Part shown: positions 1-7,171 of the stretch, piece after piece
Position numbering within the stretch: the first letter of the stretch is position 1
Layout of the letters: each line of letters opens with the position of its first letter
DNA from: Terriglobia bacterium
GTDB lineage: Bacteria > Acidobacteriota > UBA6911
Assembly: GCA_020072565.1 (NCBI GenBank)
Contig: JAIQGI010000032.1
Location: 1 to 64,000 of the forward strand
Direction of reading: 5' to 3'
Length of the DNA stretch: 64,000 bases
Position numbers and translations under genes: made by a program
The notes under the pieces: model-generated
Databases searched by the model: none
The model's input: the letters and a program-made list of their open reading frames with translations, nothing else
Told to the model about the DNA's origin: nothing

Positions 1-191
1 CTTGCAGGTCCCGGTTCGCCCTGGTACTCCAGGTCAATGCCCTTGCCCCATCGGTGTCGGGTTCCCTTCGTCAGGGCCCCAGGACAGGACTTGCGCCTGC
101 TGGCGCTCACCTCCGATCTCCTGGCCATGCCAGTCACACTCGCGAAGGCTCGCTGCGCTCGCCTTCACTCCGCTCCGGGGCATCCATCCCC

Positions 192-608
192 GTGGCGGCG
201 GCCCTGGGCCCAGGTCCCGCGGTTGCCGACCCGGAGGTCGGGCCTAAAGCCGTACGGCGGCGTTTCTCAGCCGAGTACAAGCGTCGCATACTGCAGGAGG
301 CCGACCAGCGCGACCCTGGAGGAATTGCGTTACTCCTCCGGCGTGAAGGGTTGTATTCGTCGCACCTGACCACCTGGCGTAAGCAGCGCAAGTCGGGAGA
401 AATCGCCGGTTTGGAGCCCCGTAAGCGCGGCAAGAAGCCATTTCCGCGCAATCCACTGGCCGCCGAAAACGAACGTCTACACCGTGAAACCCAGCGGCTG
501 CAGAAGCGCCTGCGCCAGGCCGAAACCATCATCGACGTCCAAAAAAAACTCTGCGATCTACTAGGGCTGACGGTACCCCCGATCGAGCAGAACGGGAGCG
601 ACGAATGA
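192..608 (+). CDS. IS3-family transposase OrfA (helix-turn-helix subunit)
   Basis: This is the DNA-binding OrfA of an IS3-type element. The protein carries the typical start RRRFSAEYKRRILQEAD, a helix-turn-helix stretch ending in HLTTWRKQRKSGEI, and a C-terminal leucine-zipper-like coiled coil (NERLHRETQRLQKRLRQAETII) that in this family pairs with OrfB. The frame is open upstream to base 54, but the residues before about 192 are low in family resemblance, so I placed the start at the GTG at 192; there is no convincing ribosome binding site and the true start is uncertain. It ends in ATGA, overlapping the orfB start at 605, the normal arrangement for programmed frameshifting or coupling. OrfB is truncated, so the element is dead as an autonomous unit. 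Confidence 0.75.
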   Translation: MAAALGPGPAVADPEVGPKAVRRRFSAEYKRRILQEADQRDPGGIALLLRREGLYSSHLTTWRKQRKSGEIAGLEPRKRGKKPFPRNPLAAENERLHRETQRLQKRLRQAETIIDVQKKLCDLLGLTVPPIEQNGSDE

Positions 609-848
609 TTGCGTGTCAGGATCTGTCGCCGCAGGTGGGGACCGCTGCTGCCTGTCATTCTCTGGACATTGCCCGGGCGACTTATTATCGCCGGCTCGAG
701 GGCGACAGTGAAAATGTCGCTGGCAAGCGGCCGACACCGCCGCGGGCTCTGGATACCAGGGAAAGGGAGCGGGTGCTGGAGATTCTCCACGAGGACCGGT
801 TTGTGGATCGGGCTCCGACAGAGATCTTCGCTTCGCTGCTGGATGAGG
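605..848 (+). pseudogene. Truncated IS3-family transposase OrfB (N-terminal fragment)
   Basis: The first 81 codons match the start of an IS3 OrfB: an N-terminal HTH_21-type region with CHSLDIARATYYRRL and RVLEILHEDRFVDRAPTEIF, ending at LLDEGG. A full OrfB is about 280 aa and carries a DDE (rve) catalytic core. Here homology stops near 848, where the sequence becomes a G-rich motif and then a terminator-like hairpin. The frame happens to stay open to 970, but those residues are not transposase. No DDE residues remain, so this is a remnant. Confidence 0.8.
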
Positions 849-871
849 GGGGATCGGGGACTGACGACGGT
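848..871 (+). repeat. Copy 1 of G-rich GGGGACTGACGAC core motif
   Basis: G-tracts followed by ggggactgacgacggtaa. The same core occurs at about 3004-3022, 11718-11735 and, inverted, at 14417-14434. Here it sits exactly where IS3 orfB homology ends. Only the core is shared; the longer extension seen in the 11.7 kb and 14.4 kb copies is absent. Confidence 0.6.
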
Positions 872-906
872 AAGTCTCTAAAACCAAAAGACGTTAGCGC
901 AAAGGG

Positions 907-952
907 AGGCCTGAAAATCGGCGTTGCGCCCGATTTTCAGGCCTCTTTTTTT
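907..952 (+). terminator. Rho-independent terminator-like hairpin left of the IS1634 element
   Basis: A perfect 15-bp stem (907-921 pairing with 930-944) with an 8-nt loop is followed by a cytosine and a run of seven T. It lies between the orfB remnant and the left end of the IS1634-like element, where it would stop readthrough into the transposase from outside. It is outside the terminal inverted repeat, so it may belong to the older sequence. Confidence 0.8.
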
Positions 953-956
953 GTTC

Positions 957-2976
957 TAACCCGACTTTGACAACTCGACCCCGCTTTTCTCTATTTTTGA
1001 CCTGTTCGTGTCTGTAACTCTTCTATTGCCAACAGCGGGTTTACGCCAAGCCTCTGTAGTGAAGACCCACCCTCTTGACCTGCCCATTGGGACGTGGAAA
1101 ATGTCGCCATGTTTCTTCGTTACACGCAGCGAAAGAAAGACGGGAAACTGCACCGCTACTGGAGCATCGTTGAGAATCACCGTGGTGAGGGCAGACGAGT
1201 AGTCCAGCGACAGGTACTCTACCTGGGCGAGATCAACGACAGCCAAGAAGCAGCCTGGTGCCGAAGCATCGAGGTGTTTGAGTCGGGGACGGGCCACTGG
1301 CGTCAGGTTTCACTTTTCCCCGAGGATCGTGAAGCACCGGAACTGGCGCATGAGGTTGTCCACGTTTGTTTGGATCAACTGCAGCTTAGACGGCCGCGGC
1401 AATGGGGAGCGTGCTGGTTGGCATCTGAGTTATGGCGACAGCTGACGCTGGATGACTTTTGGCGCGAGAAGCTCAGGCCGAGTCGTGAAGGAACCGACTG
1501 GCTGGACGTGTTGAAGATTCTTGTGAGCTATCGCTTGATCGATCCCGGCAGTGAATGGCGGCTGCACCGTGAGTGGTATCACCGTTCGGCGATGCGTGAC
1601 CTCCTTGGGCGCACCGGTGACACCGTCGAGTTGCAGTCGCTGTACCGATGCCTGGACTTGCTGCTCGATCACAAGCGCGACCTGTTCAGCTTTCTGACCG
1701 AGCGCTGGCAAGATCTGTTTGAGGCCAGATACGAAGTTTTACTGTATGACCTGACCAGCACCTATTTTGAATGCGATCCTCCCGAGCATGGCAAGCGACG
1801 GCATGGCTACAGCCGCGACAAACGTCCGGACTGTGTGCAGGTGGTGATCGCGCTCGTGATCACGCCGGAAGGATTTCCGCTGGCATACGAGGTGATGACG
1901 GGAAACACCAGCGATAAGACCACGCTCAAAGCATTCCTCGAGAAGATCGAAAACCAGTATGGGAAAGCCAATCGGGTTTGGGTCATGGATCGCGGGATCC
2001 CGACCGAGGACATTCTGCGTGAAATGCGGACGGCAACCACGCCGGTATCCTATTTGGTCGGGACGCAACGAGGGCGGCTGACGAAACTGGAAAGAGAGTT
2101 TTTGAAACTGCCATGGGCGAGGGTGAAGGACTCTCTGGAAGTGAAACTCTTGCCGCAGGAGGGAGAGCTGTACATCCTGGCCCGCAGCCAAGGCCGCAGG
2201 AAGAAGGAGCGCGCGATGCGGCGGCGCCGGCTCAAAAAACTGTGGCACCGTCTTCATGAGTTGCAACGGCAGAAACTGACGCGCGATGAATTACTGTTGA
2301 AGCTTGGGGCAGCCAAGGCGGAAGCCGGCAAAGCTTATCGGCTGGTGGAAGTTCATGTGCCCAGCGCCAAAGAACCAGTCAATGCCGAGACCTTCACCTT
2401 TTCTGTGCGCAAAGAGAAACTCCGAGCGGCCATGCGTACTGAAGGCGATTATCTACTGCGCTCGAATCTCTCGGGCGAGGACCCGGCAATCCTGTGGCAG
2501 CGGTATATTCAGCTGACGGAAATCGAGGCGGCCTTTCGCAATCTGAAGAGTGATCTGGCCATCCGGCCGATTCACCATCAGAAGGATCCGCGCATCGAGG
2601 CACACATCTTCATTGCGTTTCTGGCCTACTGTCTCTACGTCACGTTACAGCAGCGGCTGCGGGCTTTGGCGCCCGGGCTCACGAGCAGAGCCGTAATCGA
2701 GAAGATGACCGCCATCCAGATGATTGACGTTCACCTACCAACCACGGACGGCAGGATGCTTATCCTCTCCCGATATACGCAACCGGAACCAGATCACCAA
2801 CTGCTGCTGCAGCGGCTCCACCTGATGCTGCCGGCGCAGCCACCGCCCAAAATCTCTCAACAGGGCGAAAATGACGCCACCGAGCCCATAGCTTTGTAGT
2901 GAAGACCTACGAGTTTCTTGAACGCAGAATCAATGACTTAGAGAGATTTTGAGCCCCAGTTGTCAAAGTCGGGCTA
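957..2976 (+). mobile_element. IS1634-like (IS4 superfamily) insertion sequence, complete
   Basis: The element is bounded by imperfect terminal inverted repeats of 19 bp, taacccgactttgacaact at 957-975 and its complement (one mismatch) at 2958-2976, giving about 2.02 kb. It encodes one long DDE transposase. Inside the ends a 14-nt direct repeat, tgtagtgaagacc plus flanking bases, occurs at about 1055-1069 and 2895-2909. I could not identify a target-site duplication: the five bases on each side differ. That suggests age, a later rearrangement, or slightly misplaced ends. Confidence 0.8.
1109..2899 (+). CDS. IS1634-family DDE transposase
   Basis: The protein is 596 aa from the ATG at 1109 (MFLRYTQRKKDGKLHRYW), the usual N-terminus of this family; an upstream GTG at 1094 would add five residues. 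The transposase cuts and joins element ends using a DDE metal centre. Visible catalytic blocks are LLYDLTSTYFE (first Asp, about residue 214), VWVMDRGIPTED (second Asp, about 294) and YIQLTEIEAAFRNLK (the glutamate block, about 471). A basic insertion with RRKKERAMRRRRLKKLW lies between the second and third blocks. Length and all three blocks are intact, so the gene could be active. It fills nearly the whole element. Confidence 0.9.
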   Translation: MFLRYTQRKKDGKLHRYWSIVENHRGEGRRVVQRQVLYLGEINDSQEAAWCRSIEVFESGTGHWRQVSLFPEDREAPELAHEVVHVCLDQLQLRRPRQWGACWLASELWRQLTLDDFWREKLRPSREGTDWLDVLKILVSYRLIDPGSEWRLHREWYHRSAMRDLLGRTGDTVELQSLYRCLDLLLDHKRDLFSFLTERWQDLFEARYEVLLYDLTSTYFECDPPEHGKRRHGYSRDKRPDCVQVVIALVITPEGFPLAYEVMTGNTSDKTTLKAFLEKIENQYGKANRVWVMDRGIPTEDILREMRTATTPVSYLVGTQRGRLTKLEREFLKLPWARVKDSLEVKLLPQEGELYILARSQGRRKKERAMRRRRLKKLWHRLHELQRQKLTRDELLLKLGAAKAEAGKAYRLVEVHVPSAKEPVNAETFTFSVRKEKLRAAMRTEGDYLLRSNLSGEDPAILWQRYIQLTEIEAAFRNLKSDLAIRPIHHQKDPRIEAHIFIAFLAYCLYVTLQQRLRALAPGLTSRAVIEKMTAIQMIDVHLPTTDGRMLILSRYTQPEPDHQLLLQRLHLMLPAQPPPKISQQGENDATEPIAL

Positions 2977-3662
2977 AGGCATTTGCATCGGGAACGGGGG
3001 AACGGGGACTGACGACAGCAACCTATGGACCCGAAAAAGCAATACGCGGTTTCAGGAGCTCCAGGACCCGCTTAGACGCAAAAAGCCGGTCCGTTTTTGG
3101 GTTTTGACCAGGTTTGCATTGGCGGCGCCGGACTAGGTGCAACATTCCTTCGCCAAGAGCAAGCTTCAAGCCGCCTCCCAAGCCTCGGCCTTGTGTTTAA
3201 GACTGCCTGTCCTCTTTCCAATCCCTGCAGTGAGGCGCCCGGTGGACAGCCTGGGGTAACGAGCCTCGTTCCCACTGCCATTCCCGCACCGGTTGGAGTG
3301 CCCTTCCGGCGTGAGTACTCCGAATGACGATCGATCCGGAAACGCGTGGATGTTTTGTTGGAAGTTCCCGGTTCGATCGAGCCCCTTTCTGCAGAAAGAA
3401 ATGGGTTGACGTCCCCATTTAGATTCCCACCAGGTCTGGTTTGTTTGGGCGTAAAATCAACCATCGGTGGCGGTTTGGGGCGAATCCGCGCGCCTGGTTG
3501 ACATAAGACCTCCATGTCGGAAGCTGGTGGGATCACATGCAGGAGGTCCTGCCGGGGAGGACGACCGCAATCACGCAGCTTATTTCGCCTATCCATGTGA
3601 AGCGCTGACTACCGTGGCGCAGTATCAAAAGCAGGAGTTGCTCTCTTCCGGCAGTTCGCCTC
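2977..3662. other. Intergenic region, no convincing gene
   Basis: This 686-bp gap follows the IS element. A second copy of the G-rich core motif lies at about 2990-3022. Open frames exist on both strands, but none has a ribosome binding site, a recognisable domain or sensible composition. It may contain decayed sequence. Confidence 0.6.
2990..3022 (+). repeat. Copy 2 of G-rich GGGGACTGACGAC core motif
   Basis: Repeated G-tracts (gggaacgggggaacgg) precede ggggactgacgacagcaa. It begins 13 bp after the right inverted repeat of the IS1634-like element, while copy 1 lies about 85 bp before the left inverted repeat, so the two copies bracket the element in the same orientation. Confidence 0.6.
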
Positions 3663-5699
3663 TCAACGGTACTCACGGCTGATGTTCAGTTTTTTCATCC
3701 TGGACTGAAGAGTAGTCCGTTTGAGTCCGAGGCGGGCGGCGGCTCCGCCGGGGCCTCCGACGATCCCGTCGGCCTCTCTAAGGGCACGAATAATGCGGTC
3801 CCGTTCGGCGGAATACGCCTCCGTTTCAATTGTGAATGCGCGATCTTTCGGCTCTTTCCGGATCTCTGCCAGGGAGACCTGAAGGATTTGTCCGGTGGAG
3901 AGGATGACCGACCGCTCAATGAGGTTCTGGAGTTCCCGGACATTTCCCGGCCAGCTGTACTGCGTGAGACATTCGATCACCCTGGATGGAATGACCTCGA
4001 CGGTACGACCCAGCCGCTTGGCGAATTTTTGGGTAAAATGACGGATCAGCAGGGGAATATCCTCCCGGCGTTCCCTTAAGGGCGGCACGCGGACGGGGAA
4101 GACATTTAAACGGTAATACAGGTCCCTCCGGAACTGGTTCTCGTCCACCATTCGCTTCAAATCACGATTTGTGGCAGCCACAATCCTGGCATCGACCCGG
4201 ATCGTACGGTTGCTGCCAAGCCGCTCAAACTCCTGCTCCTGGATCGCCCGCAGGAGCTTCGTCTGCAGCTCGAGGGGAATTTCTCCGATTTCATCGAGGA
4301 ACAGAGTCCCGCGATGCGCCAGTTCGAAGCGGCCGATTTTTAAACCGATGGCTCCCGTGAAGGCGCCCTTTTCATGCCCGAACAACTCGCTTTCCAACAG
4401 GCCGGAGGGAATAGAGGCACAGTCCAGCTTCACAAAGCTCTGCTGTTTTCTCCCGCTCAGATCGTGGATTGCGCGGGCGACCAGTTCTTTGCCGGTTCCG
4501 GTCTCCCCCAGAATCAACACCGTCGCATCGGTAGGGGCGACAATCTGGATGCCCTTGATGACCGCCTCCAGTGCCGGACTCTGGCCTACCATCTCGGCCA
4601 GGTTCCTATCGAACCGGATTTCCTCTTCCAGATACAGTTTTTCGGTAGCAAGGTTCTCCTTCAGCCTCGTGACCTCCTGGTAAATCAGCGAGTTCTCGAG
4701 AGCGATGGCGATCTGCCCGGCAACCTGGGACAGCAGCTTCACATCCTCGGGGGTGAAGGCCTCCGCCTCGATCCTGGTAAGATTCAGGCAACCAAGCATG
4801 CTGTTTGGAGTGAAGAGCGGCACGCAGCACATGGTTCTGACACCATGGTCCGCCAGGATGTTGCGGATTTCCGGAGTAAACTTTGCCAGATCGATGTCGT
4901 TGACAACCACAGGGCGACGCTTGGAAATGGCTTCTTCCGCAGGGGTGCCGACAAGAGGACTGCGGCTGGGGATGTCGGCGTTTCTAATTTCACCTCTTAC
5001 TTGCAGCGAATAGAGTTGCAGCTCGTCTGCTTCTCTGTCGTACAGAGCGATGCTCGCACTGAAATGCGGGATGATTCTGTCGAGCTGGCTGGAAATGGCG
5101 GCGAACAGCTCCTCCGGGGACAGCTTGGAGACAAGTGCGTTCGTGATCTCGTGAAGAACCCGCAGCCGGTCGCGCTCAAGCGCCAGCGCTTTACGGCTCA
5201 GGTATTCCTTCATCGTAACGGCGAGTTCAGCCGCAACCCGCCGCAAAAATGCCAGCTCGGATTCGTCGGGTTCATATTCCGTGCGCCGCCCAAATCCCAA
5301 AACCCCGATCTTCTGATCCCCTGCCTTGAGCGGCAATGCAACAAGAGAATGAACTTCACAAGAAACCATCTGACGTATGAATTCAGGCCAGCGGGTTTCT
5401 TCGCGGGCTTTACCTACGACGAGAGCCTGTTGCTTCTCCCAAACCCAGCCTACCGGCGTATCCCCGAGATTGAATCTCTGGAAACTCGAATCGCCTGCAT
5501 GCCCATTGTCCGTTACGGCATGCAGACGCAGCGATTCCGGAGTTCCGTCATAGAGTAGCAGTGCCAGATGGTCAAATTGAGCAACCGTTTGCAGAATCCG
5601 AAAAAGTTCCCCAAGAACGCTGTCCGGGCCTGTGCAGGCATCCAGTGATCTGCCCAAGTCCAGGAGTGCCTGATATAGCCGAGTAGGTTCCAAATCCAT
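3663..5699 (-). CDS. Sigma-54-dependent activator with two GAF sensor domains (FhlA-like)
   Basis: The product is a 678-aa bacterial enhancer-binding protein that remodels sigma-54 RNA polymerase using ATP. Order of domains: GAF 1 (about residues 20-165), GAF 2 (about 190-335, containing a Cys-Cys at 291-292), a short coiled linker, AAA+ domain (about 370-600) with Walker A GETGTGKE at 398-405, the sigma-54 contact loop GAFTGA at 445-450, Walker B FLDEIGE shortly after and the ALLYYRLNVFPVRVPPLRER-type sensor region, then a Fis-type helix-turn-helix at the C-terminus (AARLGLKRTTLQSRMKKL). There is no receiver domain, so activation is probably by a ligand bound to the GAF domains. It is divergent from the RND efflux operon, whose promoter region contains a sigma-54 site; the obvious inference is that it controls that operon. 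Confidence 0.92.
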   Translation of the reverse strand: MDLEPTRLYQALLDLGRSLDACTGPDSVLGELFRILQTVAQFDHLALLLYDGTPESLRLHAVTDNGHAGDSSFQRFNLGDTPVGWVWEKQQALVVGKAREETRWPEFIRQMVSCEVHSLVALPLKAGDQKIGVLGFGRRTEYEPDESELAFLRRVAAELAVTMKEYLSRKALALERDRLRVLHEITNALVSKLSPEELFAAISSQLDRIIPHFSASIALYDREADELQLYSLQVRGEIRNADIPSRSPLVGTPAEEAISKRRPVVVNDIDLAKFTPEIRNILADHGVRTMCCVPLFTPNSMLGCLNLTRIEAEAFTPEDVKLLSQVAGQIAIALENSLIYQEVTRLKENLATEKLYLEEEIRFDRNLAEMVGQSPALEAVIKGIQIVAPTDATVLILGETGTGKELVARAIHDLSGRKQQSFVKLDCASIPSGLLESELFGHEKGAFTGAIGLKIGRFELAHRGTLFLDEIGEIPLELQTKLLRAIQEQEFERLGSNRTIRVDARIVAATNRDLKRMVDENQFRRDLYYRLNVFPVRVPPLRERREDIPLLIRHFTQKFAKRLGRTVEVIPSRVIECLTQYSWPGNVRELQNLIERSVILSTGQILQVSLAEIRKEPKDRAFTIETEAYSAERDRIIRALREADGIVGGPGGAAARLGLKRTTLQSRMKKLNISREYR

Positions 5700-5717
5700 G
5701 TTTCCCGTCCGAAGAAT

Positions 5718-5756
5718 CCGATAATATCATCGGCCGCCGATTTCGGCAATTGCCGA
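5718..5756. promoter_or_regulatory. Candidate upstream activator sites (inverted repeats)
   Basis: Two dyads lie between the activator gene and the efflux operon: ccgat-N6-atcgg at 5718-5733 and a perfect 14-bp palindrome, tcggcaattgccga, at 5743-5756. The palindrome is about 65-70 bp upstream of the -24 element, the usual distance for enhancer-binding-protein sites. Assignment to the neighbouring Fis-type regulator is inference. Confidence 0.5.
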
Positions 5757-5818
5757 CGGCACCTGCCGATTCTTGGCATTGTTCACAGCAGAAACGCTCA
5801 AAAAAGCTGCATCGGGGA

Positions 5819-5835
5819 TTGGTACATCCGTTGCA
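5819..5835 (+). promoter_or_regulatory. Sigma-54 (-24/-12) promoter of the RND efflux operon
   Basis: The sequence ttggtacatccgttgca fits the YTGGCAC-N5-TTGCW consensus with a single C-to-T change. The invariant GG (5821-5822) and GC (5833-5834) are separated by exactly 10 bases, as required. The predicted start of transcription is about 5846, leaving a short leader before the adaptor ATG at 5884. The divergent neighbour encodes a sigma-54 activator. Confidence 0.75.
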
Positions 5836-5883
5836 TAATAGCGTGATTCTGTGATCTACCGGTCGGTCAAAAGGAGTAGACAA

Positions 5884-7161
5884 ATGCCCGTTATCCATTT
5901 TTGCAAGACCCTTTGCCCCGCGGGCCTCATCCTGGCGGGATTGCTCGTTTCCGGCTGCGCATCGAAGACGGCCCCTCCGCCGGCAGGTCCGGTGGAGGTT
6001 GCGACTGTGACGCTCCGTCCTGAAAAGATCGTGCTGACGACCGAGCTGCCGGGCCGGACGTCCGCGTACCTCGTTGCTGAAATCCGTCCGCAGGTGAATG
6101 GCCTTTTGCAGAAGCGGCTGTTCGAAGAAGGGGCCAATATCCATGAGGGTGACCTGCTTTACCAGATTGATCCCTCCCCTTACCAGGCGGCGTACGACCA
6201 GGCCAAAGCCGCGTTGGTCACGGCTCAGGCGAACGTTGGTACGGCCGAGGCGAACGTCGTCATGGTTGAGGCCAACCTGCCGGCGATCCGGTCACGTGCT
6301 GAGCGCCTGAAGGAGCTCGCAGCCATCCGCGCCGTCGGCCAGCAAGACTACGACGATGCCACTGCTGCTTTGCGGCAAGCCGAGGCCAACCTCGAGGTGA
6401 CAAGGACGGCGGTGCAGGCAAGCCGGTCGGCCGTGGAGGTAAGCCGGACGGCTGTGGAGAGCGCCCGCATCAACCTATCGTACACACCCATCAAGGCTCC
6501 CATATCCGGACGGATCGGAAGATCCGACATCACGGTCGGCGCGATGGTGACCGCCTATCAACCCGTTCCGCTGGCGATCATTCAGCAACTGGACCCGATC
6601 TACGTGGATGTGACCCAGGCCAGCGCGGACCTGCTGCGCCTCAGGAGGGCACTGGAGAGCGGAAATCTCAAGAACGGTTTGGGCCGGCGGAAGGTCCAGT
6701 TGCTTCTCGAAGACAGTACGCCTTACCCCATGTCAGGCACGCTGCAGTTCCAGGACGTAACCGTAGATCCGACCACCGGCTCGGTCACGCTGCGCATCGT
6801 ATTTGCCAATCCGAAACAGGTCCTTCTTCCGGGCATGTTCGTGCGGGCGGTCGTAGAGGAGGGCGCGGATGAACAAGCTCTTCTCATTCCACAACAGGGT
6901 GTGAGCCGCGACCCGAAGGGGAATCCCATCGCCCTGGTGGTGAACGCCGCCGGCAAGGTCGAGGCGCGTGCGATCGTGCTGGACCGTGCAATCGGAGATA
7001 AATGGCTGGTGACGAAAGGGCTGATTCCTGGAGACCGGCTGATCGTCGAAGGCATCGAAAAGGTTCGCCCGGGCAATTCCGTCAGGGCTGTCGATTTTGT
7101 AGCGCCCGCGGCCACCGGCGCAAAATCCGGCGCAGGCCAATCGCAGGTTCAGGCAAGGTAG
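5884..7161 (+). CDS. RND efflux periplasmic adaptor lipoprotein (AcrA/MexA type)
   Basis: This 425-aa membrane-fusion protein would link the inner-membrane RND permease to the outer-membrane channel. The ATG at 5884 is preceded by aaaggag. Residues 1-24 form a lipoprotein signal with the lipobox LVSG-C25, so it is anchored by acylation. A first lipoyl half-motif with GRTSAYLVAEIRPQVNG, a long alpha-helical hairpin rich in Ala/Glu/Val (about residues 105-200, with repeated VSRTAV and VEVSRTAVESA segments), the second lipoyl half (APISGRIGRSDITVGAMV) and a beta-barrel region with LLPGMFVRAVVEEG follow in normal order. Length matches AcrA (397 aa). It is the first gene of a three-gene operon with the permease 10 bp downstream. 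Confidence 0.94.
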   Translation: MPVIHFCKTLCPAGLILAGLLVSGCASKTAPPPAGPVEVATVTLRPEKIVLTTELPGRTSAYLVAEIRPQVNGLLQKRLFEEGANIHEGDLLYQIDPSPYQAAYDQAKAALVTAQANVGTAEANVVMVEANLPAIRSRAERLKELAAIRAVGQQDYDDATAALRQAEANLEVTRTAVQASRSAVEVSRTAVESARINLSYTPIKAPISGRIGRSDITVGAMVTAYQPVPLAIIQQLDPIYVDVTQASADLLRLRRALESGNLKNGLGRRKVQLLLEDSTPYPMSGTLQFQDVTVDPTTGSVTLRIVFANPKQVLLPGMFVRAVVEEGADEQALLIPQQGVSRDPKGNPIALVVNAAGKVEARAIVLDRAIGDKWLVTKGLIPGDRLIVEGIEKVRPGNSVRAVDFVAPAATGAKSGAGQSQVQAR

Positions 7162-7171
7162 GAGGAATTCA

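Noticed and set aside
3072-3596. 174-codon minus-strand frame in the spacer after the IS
   Set aside because: No ribosome binding site, Pro/Arg-rich random composition and no domain.
4374-5558. 394-codon plus-strand frame
   Set aside because: Antisense of the sigma-54 activator, whose domains are all intact.
5776-5792. Alternative sigma-54 site ttggcattgttcacagc
   Set aside because: The GG and GC are 11 instead of 10 bases apart and the -12 TTGC is missing; the site at 5819-5835 fits.
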